64,000 nt of DNA from Selaginella moellendorffii (lineage: Eukaryota; Streptophyta; Lycopodiopsida; Selaginellales; Selaginellaceae), in the NCBI RefSeq assembly GCF_000143415.4, contig NW_003314275.1:1685999-1749998 (forward strand), read 5' to 3'. This document shows, in pieces, positions 46,509-62,423 of this stretch (within the stretch, counting starts at the first letter, position 1; each line of letters starts with the position of its first letter). A model generated the notes under the pieces. That model had not been told where the DNA came from, made no database searches, and saw only the letters and a program-made list of their open reading frames with translations. Both the position numbers and the translations under genes were made by a program.

Positions 46509-48353
46509 TCACCTCGGCTGGAATGGAAGCCACCACCAGTGTCTTCGCGCCTGGAAACTGTCACTAGAGCTCGCTGCTATTCGATCGAAGCCCGGTTCTT
46601 GGCTAGAGTAATCCGGCTGCTGCCTCTGGACGTGACTGCCGCTGCTGCTACCACCATTTCCTTGCCTGCTGCTGCCACCGATGAGATGATTCCCCAGGCA
46701 AATCACCAGAACGATCCCCACCATGCTCAGCATCGGCGCCGCCGAGAGCAAGGACCATCCGCGTCCCCGGCTCGCCGGAGTTCCATTCCTCCGCTGCACT
46801 GCTCCTCCACTGGTGTTGCCTTCGTCGATCATGGTGGCGTCCAGCAGCGGTTCTTCGCTAGCTCTTGCGGCTTCAAGTGGCGGCTGGATTTCTTCTTGTG
46901 CCTCCATCCTGCCGCTGCTACTTGCACCGTCTTGAGCACTGGTAGAGCTCGAGCTCCCGGGACGAGGAACACTCGCATCGCTTTGCTGCTGGACGTCGTA
47001 CTGCTCTTCGGTTTGCTGCTGGGACTCGACGTGCTCCACAGCTCGAGATGGCGTGCCCCTGCGTTGGCTGCTCATCCTCTTCTGGTCCTCGTAGTCGGGG
47101 TCGTCTGTTGGAAGCTCGAACCGGCAAACCGGGCATGAGTTTCTGGAGTCCAGCCACGGAAGGATGCAGTCGGCGTGGTAGAGGTGCAAGCACGGCATCT
47201 GCTTTGCCGGCTCGCCCACGCACACGGTGTCTTTGCACACCGCACACACAGCCGAGCCGTCATCGAGGTGAGCCTGCTCTATGAGAATTGTCGGAAGCGT
47301 GTCCACTGCCGACTTGGCTGCTGGAGGAGCTCCTCTCCGCGAGTTGTCATTCTCGGCGAGCTGCTGGAGAAGAAGCTCGAATCCCCTGGCATCGACGTAG
47401 TCTCCCGGATTGCCTACGTACTGCGGGACCTCGACTCGGACCTCGATGTTCTGTCCGACCAGATTCTGGAGGAGCTCTTGCAAGTAATGGTGCAAGTGCG
47501 TCGGCCTCCGCGCGTTGTGTCCCTGTTCTCTCCTCACCCGAGCATTCCTGCGCGGAGGCAGTTCCTCCGGTGGCTGCCGCTGCTCTTGCTCGTTGTGAGC
47601 TCCTTCATCGTCAGCGTTATCGTCCCCGCCACCTTGTCCAGCAGCACCTTCTTCGTCTCCAACTTCCTCCCATTCATCCTCGTCGTCCTCGTCCTCAGAC
47701 TCCCAGCGTTCCAAAAGAGCCGCTTCGACCTCACTCTCGCTCTCATCGTGATCACCGTCGCCACCATCGTGCGCTTCGCTACGTTGCAAACTCGACGAAT
47801 TCTCTCGTTCCTGAGCGGTGGCATCAGCACTCTCTTGCTGTGCTTCGCCATGCTGCTCATTCCTGCTATCATCGCTTCTTCCACTATTGTTCTCATTGTT
47901 GGCTCTAGCTGCCTGTCCCAGGAGCTGCAAGACATGGACTAGCTGCTGCGGATAGAGCTGACCAAAAGCATCAGTGAGTGACACAGCCTGGGCCTGAGGA
48001 GCGCGAGGAACAGTGGGAGCGTTCCCTCTTCTTCTCCTCCTACGCAAAGTATTTCCCGGATATCCATGGGTATCACCGCTGCTACCATTGTTGTTGCTGC
48101 TACTAATGTTTAAACTGCGACCAGGAGCCTCTTCCCCAGTTCTTGGAGGCGGCGATCCTAGAGGCTCCACAAAACCATTCCTACACTCGGAGCATATCAT
48201 CGCCGAAGGACCATCTTCCTGTGCTTCTACAGTCACCTCTTTCCGGCACTGGTAGCACCAATACCCCGGATTATCTGCATTGCCCTCGCCAGAATGGCTG
48301 CTACTGCTGGCAACGTTGGAAGAAGACGATGCTTCAGGCTGAGGATCTGCCAT
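46509..48353 (-). CDS. RING-H2 E3 ubiquitin ligase with N-terminal zinc ribbon and C-terminal membrane segment
   Basis: Single exon, 614 residues from ATG 48353 (MADPQPEASSSS); the open frame continues 12 codons upstream but has no ATG there. The N-terminal CxxC pairs (YWCYQCRKEV and MICSECRNGF) form the zinc ribbon of the RING1/BCA2/RNF126-like family. A long acidic and Gln-rich middle follows, then the RING-H2 finger (CAVCKDTVCVGEPAKQMPC, HLYHADCILPWL, SCPVCRFELP, about residue 365-405). A hydrophobic stretch PMLSMVGIVLVICLGNHLIG near residue 565 may be a membrane anchor, which is not usual in this family. Substrate unknown. Confidence 0.88.
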   Translation of the reverse strand: MADPQPEASSSSNVASSSSHSGEGNADNPGYWCYQCRKEVTVEAQEDGPSAMICSECRNGFVEPLGSPPPRTGEEAPGRSLNISSSNNNGSSGDTHGYPGNTLRRRRRRGNAPTVPRAPQAQAVSLTDAFGQLYPQQLVHVLQLLGQAARANNENNSGRSDDSRNEQHGEAQQESADATAQERENSSSLQRSEAHDGGDGDHDESESEVEAALLERWESEDEDDEDEWEEVGDEEGAAGQGGGDDNADDEGAHNEQEQRQPPEELPPRRNARVRREQGHNARRPTHLHHYLQELLQNLVGQNIEVRVEVPQYVGNPGDYVDARGFELLLQQLAENDNSRRGAPPAAKSAVDTLPTILIEQAHLDDGSAVCAVCKDTVCVGEPAKQMPCLHLYHADCILPWLDSRNSCPVCRFELPTDDPDYEDQKRMSSQRRGTPSRAVEHVESQQQTEEQYDVQQQSDASVPRPGSSSSTSAQDGASSSGRMEAQEEIQPPLEAARASEEPLLDATMIDEGNTSGGAVQRRNGTPASRGRGWSLLSAAPMLSMVGIVLVICLGNHLIGGSSRQGNGGSSSGSHVQRQQPDYSSQEPGFDRIAASSSDSFQARRHWWWLPFQPR

Positions 48354-48913
48354 GGCTAGGTCTACCCCCTCGACCGATTCCTCCGGCAAAATCTAGGATT
48401 TTGAGCTCATACCTCGGCAATTTCGCGTGATCCTAGCTCGCTGCAAGGTTCCAAAACTAATCCCTTGCCCCAGCTACACCTCCGCCGATGCGCGGAGAGA
48501 ATTGCCGCCAACCCCAAGCGCAATCTACGCGATGCCGGGGCGATCACCCTGCTCGCGGTGCGATCGCCGCGCTCGACCTTCGTTCATGGTGGGTGAAGAG
48601 GGGCGGCAACTCTTGCGTTCACCCAACCCAAACATTCTCGTATTTTTAGGGCCCAATCTCTCTAACACCGCTTAGAGATTAGAATATTCCGGCACATTGT
48701 ATCGCATATTCTGTCGTATTGCTGAAATCAATGACGTCAAAATTGCCTCCAAAGTTTTTTCAAAATCTCGTGCGTGTGTGCCACAAGCGAAGATCGATTT
48801 TCGCGAGCGCGCATGGACTCCGAAATGGCTACGATCTCTTCTTTGTTGCAGTCAGGTATAAATCATCGCGGGAGCTCGAGCGATATCTCACAGAAGTTTA
48901 GATCCCTACCTCG
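48354..48913. promoter_or_regulatory. Spacer with the peroxidase promoter (TATA box)
   Basis: A good TATA element, tataaat, lies at 48857-48863, about 50 nt upstream of the peroxidase ATG (48914). The left part is the upstream side of the minus-strand RING gene. No other gene. Confidence 0.6.
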
Positions 48914-50115
48914 ATGGCGGCACGGCTCTCTCTTGTTGCATGCTGTTTGCTCGGTTTGATCGCCGCCACCATCGCCCAAATCGGCTTGCAATGCCCCCCG
49001 GCCGAGGCGAGCATCCGCGACACCGTCTTCCAAAACTTCCTCAAGGACCCGACCTCTCCAGCGGGCCTCCTGCGCTTACACTTCCACGATTGCTTTGTCG
49101 AAGTAAGTTCTCTTCACTGATCCATACTTGGCTCTTTTTCTCGCCGTTTCTTTGATCCATAACTTTCGTCCTCCAGGGATGCGATGCTTCAGTGATGCTC
49201 GAATCCACTCCCACTGACGGGACAGACGTCGAGAGATTCGCTGACGGGAACGATAACTCCGTTCGTGGATTCGAGATCATCGACGAGGCCAAGACGAGGA
49301 TCGAGGCCGTGTGTCCGGGAGCTGTGAGCTGCGCTGATATCATCGCCGTAGCAGCCAGAGATTCGTCCGTCATTGTAAGAAAGCTTTTCCTCCAGAGTCG
49401 TGTAGTGTTCCTGGCTTGGCTTGACCCCTGGTCTTCTTTGTCAGCTCGGAGGATTGTTCTATCAGGTACCAACCGGAAGGTACGATGGAAGAGTTTCCAA
49501 CAGGACGCTCGCCAATGAGAGACTGGCTAGCCCATTCGAAAACATCGACCAGTTGAAGCGAAAATTCGCAAACGTTGGATTGTCTACTCAGGACCTCGTC
49601 CTTCTTTCCGGTAAGTTGTTCTTCCAAGCCCCTATTTGCCTGTTTCCTGACCCAAGCTTTAATCTCTAGGTGGCCACACTATCGGTCGAACAAAGTGCCG
49701 CTTCTTCGAGAACCGTCTCTACAACTTCACTGGTGGACTGCCGGATCCCAGGCTGAATGCCGAGTACGCTGCTGCGCTCCGACGGATTTGCACTCCACAG
49801 GGAGCAGACCCAAGCCCGACAGTGGCCCTGGACAGAAACTCCGAGTTTAGCTTCGACAACGCCTACTTCAGGAACCTGGTCGCGAACAATGGTGTACTGA
49901 ACTCCGACCACGTCCTTGTTGAGAGCTCTGAGACCTCCGGCCTCGTGAGGTTTCTTGCTCAGGATCCCAACCTGTTCAAGGTTTTATTCGCGGAGTCCAT
50001 GATCAACATGGGAAATGCTGCCTGGAAGACCCGAGCCAACGGAGAAATCAGAAGGAAGTGTAGCGCTGTAAACACGAGGCTTACCACCGAGGTCGGACAC
50101 ATTGCAGCCGTCTAA
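48914..50115 (+). CDS. Class III secretory peroxidase
   Basis: A haem peroxidase of the cell wall; oxidises phenolics in lignification and defence. Four exons: 48914-49102, 49177-49374, 49445-49610 and 49670-50115, total 999 nt or 332 residues, in frame across all joints. It begins with a signal peptide ([17 protein letters not shown]). The distal haem site is [20 protein letters not shown], with the next conserved [16 protein letters not shown]. The proximal His is in [10 protein letters not shown]. The usual Cys residues of the family are present. Substrate preference cannot be read. It lies beside a wall-associated NAC gene. Confidence 0.95.
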
Positions 50116-50139
50116 AAGTTTGCGGGCCTCCATACCTTA

Positions 50140-51288
50140 TCAAAAATCGTACTTTGAGCGTCCACTCTTTAGAACGAAGCATTGTAGCGGCAGCAAGTCT
50201 TTGGTTGCTGCTACCTGATGTTTGTGAGAATCCCAAGCTTCGAGCATCAGCCTTTTCCTGGAGCCTTTGAAGTGAATAGCTTTGACGTCCAGAGGCATGC
50301 CATGGAACTGTCCAGCTCCTTCGGCAGGCGTCCAGTTATACGACGAGCAAGGCAGGAACAGCACCTCCACCCCTTTAACTTGGCTCTTGAAAACTTTCCC
50401 CTGCTTGAACGAATCCTCGAGAGGATCCGAGAAGTGCCTCACCACCCAAGCGAATGCGAGCTGGTCACCCATCATCCGAGACGCTCGAAAGAAGTCCCTC
50501 CTGTAGGAATCCACGACGCTCTGGAGCAGCAGCTTTCCCTTGGCCAGACCATCTTTGCTGCCCCTCACGAAGATCATCCCCGAGTTGATGGGCTGTTCTT
50601 TGTTATTCCGGAACGTAAGAGCCACGTCAAAGCTGGGAAACTCGAGAAACACGCATCCCAAATCCCCCACGACGATCATATCCGAGTCGGCGAATATAAA
50701 ATGCTGGAGCGAGTCGGCCTTTCCAACCTGTTTGATCTGATCGTCCAGGAATGCAATGTAAGAGTCCAGCCTTTGGAGCATGAGATTGCCGCGGGAGTAA
50801 TTCCCAGGCACTCGCTGGAAAGAGATCCCAGCAGGGAGCCTTTCGGTGGAAATCACGGCGGCCGGATCTGTCAGTACGAGCTGCTGGGAATTGGGCATGG
50901 CCAGCCGCGCGGACTCCACAAACACGCGAAGAACAGAGTAGCCTTTCTCCAAGCCCCGCAAAACCCTGCCCCCAACTACAGAACCATCGCACTCACCACT
51001 GTGTCGATCGGGCGGGACGAACAAAGAGACCAATCCCACGCTCTCCGTACCACAGCTGGATGAAATCCAGGTCGCCCCTGGCTTCCCGGAGGAACTCCGG
51101 CACTGGATCCGCCCTGAAATACCCAATCCTGCGACCAGATCATCGTCCTGGACGACGCTGCTGTGCTTGAGCTTGCTGCCGATGCCGCCGCCGCGGTGGC
51201 GGCATCGAGGCGATGCCGGGGATCCGCGGAGGAGGAAGATCAGAGACGCGGAGAGCACGAGCGCCAGGAAGTAAGAGATCAACCGCAT
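50140..51288 (-). CDS. Putative Golgi type II glycosyltransferase (GT-A fold)
   Basis: Single exon, 382 residues. An N-terminal hydrophobic segment (ISYFLALVLSASLIFLL, residues 4-20) makes a signal-anchor, and the luminal part follows. A DxD motif is in HFIFADSDMIVVGDL (residues 201-203), and another GT-A-like segment is QPINSGMIFVRGS (about 229). These are features of nucleotide-diphospho-sugar transferases; I could not place it in a CAZy family with certainty. It converges with the peroxidase gene, with 24 bp between their stop codons. Linkage and acceptor are unknown. Confidence 0.75.
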   Translation of the reverse strand: MRLISYFLALVLSASLIFLLRGSPASPRCRHRGGGIGSKLKHSSVVQDDDLVAGLGISGRIQCRSSSGKPGATWISSSCGTESVGLVSLFVPPDRHSGECDGSVVGGRVLRGLEKGYSVLRVFVESARLAMPNSQQLVLTDPAAVISTERLPAGISFQRVPGNYSRGNLMLQRLDSYIAFLDDQIKQVGKADSLQHFIFADSDMIVVGDLGCVFLEFPSFDVALTFRNNKEQPINSGMIFVRGSKDGLAKGKLLLQSVVDSYRRDFFRASRMMGDQLAFAWVVRHFSDPLEDSFKQGKVFKSQVKGVEVLFLPCSSYNWTPAEGAGQFHGMPLDVKAIHFKGSRKRLMLEAWDSHKHQVAATKDLLPLQCFVLKSGRSKYDF

Positions 51289-51534
51289 TATCGCCCAGCA
51301 TCCAAGAACCCTAAAATTTACTTTAAACCCCTATTATTTTAGGGTTCTTGGGGGGCCAAGTTCTTGCGATTTGATGGAAAAATGCGCGCTGGGAGCTGGG
51401 AGCTAGGACAATGATCCAGGTTATACTTTCTTTCTATCTTTTCTTTATGTAGATTTATAAGCTCTTACAATGGCAATTCGGTGCCTCTATGAGCTAATAG
51501 ATTCATTTGTTCTTTCTTTTTTCCCTTCGATTTT

Positions 51535-52796
51535 CTAGAGACTGTTGGTGTCTCGGAAGCTCCAGAGCTCTCCATCGCTGCTGGAGCGATCGATGTCCTG
51601 CTTGCTCAATCGCAACAGCAGTGCTACTTCTCCAGAGTAGTCATCATTGCTCTCGAGGTACCTCGTCTCCTTGACGCCTTGATCCTGGCTAAGCTGCGCG
51701 GCCGCGAGCTTGTCCACGGTTCTCCAGTCCGTGAGCTGCTCGGCCTGGATGAGGATAGATGGCTGTTCTTCTGCTTCGTGGAGCTTGGCAGTAGAATCAA
51801 ACTCGATTGCCTCGAGAGAGAACGCTGGTGGAGGATAGTTGTTCCTCATGATGATGTTGTTGCTACTGTCTGCAGTGAAGGAGTTCTTCATGCTGAAGGT
51901 GGACGGGCTCTCGAGCTGTGGAAGCCGGGAGAATGGATCGTTGTAGCTCGGGAACTCGTCCATTCTCTCAAACTCTTGCTTGCAAGAGAATTGCTGCTGC
52001 TGGTGCTGCTGCTTTTGGTGCTGGTTCTCTCGGATCATCCCGAAACCGTGCGGTGGTAAGCTCATCTCTTGAAGCAATGTGGATTGATCTTCGTATCCAG
52101 GACTGGAGTCGGACTTTTGGCCTTTGAGGTTCACCTTCTTCTTGAAAACTCGGCATACCACCCAGCCATCCTGGTCCTGCTGCATGGAAACAAGAGAAAA
52201 AAAAAAGGAAAGAAGGTTTGAGCACAGGAGTTTCTATGGATGGTTGCTTACACAGTGCTATCACACTTACAGGACTGCTGGTGATGCTGCTTTGCTCGTC
52301 CTCGAGGCGGTACTCGTGCATTATCCAGTCGGTCTTCTGGCCGTTTGGAGCTCGTCCCTTGTAGAACACCAGCGTCTTCCTCATGCCGACGAAGTTGTAC
52401 TTGGTGTGGATGGTCTTGTCCCGCCCGGTCGCCTTCCAGAAACCAGCCGTGGTTGCTCTGTTGGTTCGTGTTCCTGTGGGGTACTTCTTGTCTTTGTGGC
52501 TGAAAAAGTACCACTCGGTTTGCTCTGCTGATCCAATCCTACATTTCTCTGTGACAACAGAAGGAGAGATTCAGCCAGGAGCCAGCAAAAGATGTTTTTG
52601 AGCAAGGAGGAAGCGAGTGCCTACCTTGTAAGTCCCAAGGCTCCATCTTATACAGATCAATTTCGCGAATGACATCCAGATCGATTCTTCTGCACGAGAC
52701 TTTCTTGTGCAGGTAGTAGCCGACGAGTTCCTCGTCAGTCGGATGGAATCGGAAGCCTGGTGGCACTCGGGAGTGTTTGTGCATCATCTGCGACAT
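51535..52796 (-). CDS. NAC transcription factor, VND/NST/SMB-type
   Basis: Three exons. ATG at 52796 ([15 protein letters not shown]). The NAC domain subdomains run in order: [93 protein letters not shown], and [10 protein letters not shown] in the third exon. The RIDLDVI and [11 protein letters not shown] segments are characteristic of the VNS group, which controls xylem cell, fibre and root-cap wall formation. The C-terminal half is Gln/Ser-rich and divergent (activation region). In a lycophyte a role in water-conducting or supporting cells is likely (inference). Confidence 0.9.
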
Positions 52797-55418
52797 GTTT
52801 TCCTGCAGCCAAAGCCGGTAAGTATCTTAAGTTCGATCAATCACCAGAGCAAGAGAGGAGAAAAGAGGTACAGTATCCATCTTTCTTACTTGCGATCAGA
52901 TGTGACCAAGCCTCCTCCACCTCCAATGCAGGATTCCGAGCTTGAATTCCTGGAGAGAAGGAGCTAAGGAGGCAGCAGCAGCAGCAGCAATCGAGGCAGC
53001 GGCAGAACGGCATAAAGAATCCAAACAGCAAGAAGACAAACAACACGAAAGCGAGAGAAAAGAAAAGAGGGAGCTTGCTTGGCGATGGCGCTGGCTCGAG
53101 ATGCTCTGCAAAAACCTCTGGAAGAAAGACACGCGAGGCCTTTAAGTAGCCTGGCTATGGCGGGGGTTTTACTGGTAAGTTAGTTTCCTGTCAATTTTGT
53201 TGGCTGCATATCTTAGTTTTTGTTTGTTTGTGGTGTGAATGTGACCTTGTCTCTTGTGCTTTATGTGTGGGATCCTCTTGTTTACAGGACTAGTTTACAC
53301 TTTTTTTGGCTGTAAAGAGGCTGCCTCTGCCGACTTAACCCGAATCTTCGCAATGTTTCCGAGCAGCAGAGCTAAAGTGGTTCTCCATTGTTTTGTTTGC
53401 AGCGATTTTGTCAGGTAAGTCAAGCTGGTATGGTGTGTTTGTTTTTCCCGATCTTACAACTCTACGATTTGTTTTTGGCAGCGTCGATCCAATCCAATCA
53501 GTCACTGTTGCTCGTGTACAGCCTAATCACTGGGGCGATTATGACGGGATGGCATTTTCAAAGGGAAAGACACCGGAGGTACTCGACGTACAAAATGCTC
53601 TTGATACGAGAAGAACTTACAGGTTGTTCTACTGTAGAGTCTACAGCCCCCGGTAGCCCAGCCTGGAGCTTCTTCGAGTTTTCGGGGCGGGAGTTGTGGT
53701 GGACGAAAGATGCTTTTGCGTCTCGCTTTTATCTTGGCCGAGACGAGGACATATTCTCCACCTTGTTAAGGAGGTAAAGCGCCTTCTTAAGCATGGCATG
53801 GACGTGAATTTGATGCTCTCTCTTTTGTTTTTTGTTTTTCCTTTTTCCAGGCTCGGCCCCGCGCGGTGCGGCCGTCGTGCGTCCGTGGTGGACGTCCCTC
53901 GCGCCGAAAGTGCGTTTCAAGCTTTTACCCAAGGTCCCAGGTACTCGAAAAATTCCTTTTTTTTCTTCCTTTACAGCAGTGAGGAGGCGCGTTTGATCGT
54001 GGCGAGGCGTGGTGAGCGCTCGTCCACCTCGCAAATCCTCGCATTTCCTCGCAAAATCACTGGAAGTAAGTGTTTTCTCTCTTCTCATCAAAGAGGTACC
54101 TGAAATTTTCGTTTTTTCTCTTTCTTTACACCAGTGCTCCTCTCGCGTTTGATCGTGGTGAGCTCGTGGTGGGCACTTGACCTCGCAAATTGCCCCGCAA
54201 AACCACTAGAAGCAAACGCTCACGATTGACAATGGAAGTAAGTGTTTTCTTCTCACGGAAAAGCTCAAAGCATCGCGATTGACAATGGTGAAAATCTTCA
54301 GATGCCGCGTCCGTCCATGGTGGACCTCCTCGCGATGAATATACTATGATAGCTATATCATATGAAACACCGAAAGCATGGTCCTTCCTTTTTTAATAAT
54401 CTAAGCATTCCATATGATACTTAAGCCTATCATAATGCATCAATCACTCTTCCGTACGAAACTCCCGGGACGTGGATTCGTGTGGATCCAACGGGCGACG
54501 GCCGGCGGAATCTGGGCGGCCACATGGGCCCTGTCGGCTGGATGCCCTTTCCGTGCCCTCGCATTGTCAGTTATGGACCACCGCCAGGTGGACACGCCTC
54601 GTGGCCCAAAATTCTCACACAGCCAAAGGCGACGATTATCTTCCTTATCCCTGCGACTGCCAGATCTTTGTCGAAAACTTCTTTTCTCCCTGGAGCGCGC
54701 GCTTCTCCGGGCTTGATTGACGCATTATGGATCGCGAGCTTCGATTTAGCTTGTGAGATCGTGGGCGCGCGAGGAGGATAGTGTAAAATAATGGGAAGAA
54801 GACCATACGGAATTCCTTCTTTGCAGAGAGGGGAGAATTTTGTGTACTTGGGCATTGCTGCTGGCCACGCTCGAGGCAGTCCTTGCCAAGCATGCCCTGC
54901 GCGGCTAGAGCCCTGGTACCAGATCAAAGCAGCAAAATTGCGATTCCCTTCTTTTGCACTCTCATCTTTCTCTCTTTGGGCTGCTTTTTGGTGCTCACTT
55001 ATTTGGGGCTTTGCACTGCGCTGGGACTGCTGCTGCAGCTAGTACTGCTGCTACTGGGCGCGCACAGCGCCTGCGATCAAACACGAGGAATCTTCTGAAT
55101 AGATTAAGATTTCTTTGTTTTCTACGATCGTATAGCTTCTCTTTTGGTTGAGATGATAGCTCTGCGTTCCAGGGGAATGATTTCGCGAATCTAGGCATTG
55201 CATCTGTGCTGTTTCTACGAGCTTCTTGTCATCATGGATCTAGTCCAAGACGAGAGCGCGCCAAGACAACCTTTTGCGATGATAGAGATGGTGGCATTGT
55301 ATAGAATTGATTAATTTATGTTTGATCGTTTCTTTTGATGATTTGATTCGAATCTTTGTCGTATAGCAAACTTACGAGTTGAAGTTTTCAACTATCAATG
55401 CTAAAGTTTTGGAGAACT
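52797..55418. other. Long spacer between NAC and ABCC genes, unidentified open frames
   Basis: No gene I can name. Weak frames at 53388-53777 and around 54470-54780 have no family motif. Tandem modules lie at 53935-54275 (separate entry). The left edge is the NAC upstream region; the right edge is the ABCC 3' flank. Confidence 0.4.
53935..54275 (+). repeat. Diverged tandem modules with splice-site-like edges
   Basis: Two modules start with a T-rich tract (tttcttcctttacagcagtg and ctttctttacaccagtg) and share gcgtttgatcgtgg, gtgagc, cctcgcaaat, cgcaaaa and cactggaagtaagtgtttt-like edges. A third partial module (about 54233-54275) repeats the tggaagtaagtgttttc edge. The acceptor-like and donor-like edges resemble a repeated exon. 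Confidence 0.5.
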
Positions 55419-59862
<4,444 letters not shown>

Positions 59863-61723
59863 CCACACACTCTCCAAACCACACGTTATTAGGGCCAGCG
59901 CAGTCAGCCCACGCTATTCTTATACGAAAAGAAGAATGGTGACATCTCGCCTTAAAACCAACGTGTTGAATATGTAAGTATAAACTCAGTAAAGAGAGAG
60001 CCCACCAAAAAATTTACATGGATAGGTCTTCATCAATTGTCTATTCACACAACCAATATTTTGGATGGAAGAAATTGAAATTGTCCATCTACAAATACAT
60101 TCACCACTCCTTTTAAATCTTGAATCCAGAGATTCTCCTTGTTTGGTCTACAAGCAGGACCACTAGCACTAGTGTCCACGACATTTCGCGCATTGTCCCA
60201 AGGATCATCCAGCCGATCACATTTCTGTGCAACATCCGAGCGCTTCTGTAAGCGGCCATTTTGGACCATAAACACTACTAAACAAGCTTAAACACCATTT
60301 GCTTAATTATTAGAGAATATACTTACTGCGTCATGCATACATACATAAACCCTCTTTTTAGTGTTCTTGACAGCTTTATTCATCATGCAGTGGAATGATC
60401 CCTGCTAGTGTTGATCAGACTGGGCAATGGAGCCATTCCATTCAGCAGCATCTCATGCCATGAGAGGTGAGGCACTTCGACATCATGCTTCCAATAGTCT
60501 AGTGCTTTGTAAGTTTTGCTTGAATTGGCTTTGCTTTTGCAGTGGATTTTGTGAAATGAAAGATCTTAGCGAGGAATTTCGGTATGGTATGTGAGGTTTA
60601 GCTAGGTTGCAAATCTAAGCTCATTTCTTTTTGTGGGAATTTCCGTCAAATCTATAGAGCTTGAAGTAATACTGATATTAAACACTGAATGGGTACATTT
60701 AGTCTATACAGGTTTGATTTTTTGGTAGAATTGGAATGGATCACCAAAGGTTTTTTACAGTTAGAAGGAAGCAGTGGTCCTTGCCCTTGGGCTGTACACC
60801 AGGTAGTATACCTGGCGCATCAGATGAACGCTAGCGGAGTGCTCTAGCAAATCCATTTAGCATGGCAGTAGAGAAATGCTTGATGAGGAGGGTGCTCTAG
60901 TCCTCAAAGTCCCTGGCCATAGCCAGGGTGCAGTCAAGGTGTGCTTGTAGATTTCAGATGGGTGATGTGCTTAGAAACAAAAACATTCCATGACCAGAGA
61001 AATAAAATTAAAAACCAGTCATGGAGAATCTTATAGGGTGCGGGATTTGGTCCTCGCACCAGATGCCCAAGTCGAGCAAAAACTCCCGGTGCCACCCGAA
61101 GTAAAGCGCATCACTTCCCATGCTCAACTCATTGTGTGCTACCGTGATCCACATTTGCCTAATGTGTTTCGATTAGAAAATTGCAGCGATAATTTGTGAA
61201 ACTGAAAATATCATGGCTAAATTAGAAAATAATTTATTGCTGTAGCAATGGTTTGCTTAATATTCCATTATAAACATATTTATAATTTATAAGCACAAGA
61301 TTAATCTTTCATAAATAAACTAGAATATATTCAAAAGTGTTTAGTAAATTACAAATACAAGATTAAATTAAAAGTAGAATATCCCAAGCAGTAACCACCC
61401 CAGTTTCTTTAATCAATACTATATAATGGTTAGTTTCTACATTAAATTATTAGTTAAGATAAATATAAACACGTTATAATTTTTAAATAAAGCAATCAGT
61501 TTGAACACAGTGAGTGCCTTGCATGCGTACTGTATTCATCATCCATCCCAATTTGCAAAATGATTCATGCTAAAACCTTCCTGGCCACAAAGCTGACATG
61601 CCGATGGAGATTAAAATGCTTCTTCTAACACTTGCCTTCGCGTCCACTGCCTATCCACGTTCCTCGCGCTTCCTTCCAATTGTGTTCGTGGTGGCTGTGA
61701 TGTTGGTCACTTGGTGATCGTAG
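59863..61723. other. AT-rich spacer, no gene recognised
   Basis: Weak frames at 60045-60275 (minus) and 60990-61199 (plus) have no recognisable family. 61190-61500 is very AT-rich. No RNA gene was seen. Confidence 0.45.
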
Positions 61724-62323
61724 CTAACAATCCTTTTGACAAGTCCTGCGAAACAATGCTGTGGAAAGATAGAAACGAGAAAACGCGGAAGTTACCCCGT
61801 GGAATTTCTGCCAGGAAGCGAGAGCTTGCTGCCCGCTGTCTTTCATAAGATACGTGACCTGCAAAGTTTCTGAGATTGTGAGAAAAGAATCCACATTTCA
61901 TCATCTGTTACCAAGATGGAGGTCTTCGCTCGAGTAAGCGTAACATACAAAAGCCTTCTCTGTACAGGAGGGAGAGAGCGAGTGAGCGTGCACAAGAATG
62001 ATAATGAGGAACCTCACCTCTTCTTCAAGAATGTCTTGGGCATCAGAAACCATATCTGTGTCGAAGACTGGCAACACTCCCTCGTTGGCACGAGCTAAAA
62101 CTATTGCTGGCCATTCCAAACCTTTTGCCTGTGCAGCACAACCACGTAAAAGAATGATCTTTTCTTTCGCTGTACCTGGTGAATCGTAGAAAGCGTTACA
62201 CAGTCCGACGGAGAAACTCACGTCTTGTTGTCTTCGCCAAGCTCATACTCGTGCAGTTTGAGCGCAACTTGATCCAAAAACACTCGTAATCGCTGTGTGT
62301 GATCTTTAAAGTCCGACTGGGAA
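61724..62323 (-). CDS. UvrD/Srs2-type SF1 helicase, C-terminal part
   Basis: A superfamily 1A DNA helicase (Rep/UvrD/Srs2 branch; plants have a Srs2-like member). Minus strand exons: AKGLEWPAIVLARANEGVLP (helicase motif V region) after an AG at about 62119, LEEE at an exon end, then RRLLYVTLTRAKTSIL (motif VI) and a last exon reading VTYLMKDSGQQALASWQKFHG, with TAG at 61724-61726. The splice of ATCTTG to GTC keeps the frame. The upstream part is cut by the assembly gap at 62324. Confidence 0.75.
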
Positions 62324-62423
62324 NNNNNNNNNNNNNNNNNNNNNNNNNNNNNNNNNNNNNNNNNNNNNNNNNNNNNNNNNNNNNNNNNNNNNNNNNNNNN
62401 NNNNNNNNNNNNNNNNNNNNNNN
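62324..62423. other. Assembly gap, 100 N
   Basis: Exactly 100 N, the usual size of a gap of unknown length in a scaffold. It lies inside the helicase gene region. Confidence 0.98.

Noticed and set aside
47175-47942. 255-codon plus-strand frame with hydrophobic stretches
   Set aside because: Antisense of the acidic part of the RING ligase.
50218-51063. 281-codon plus-strand frame
   Set aside because: Antisense of the glycosyltransferase; it has no motif.
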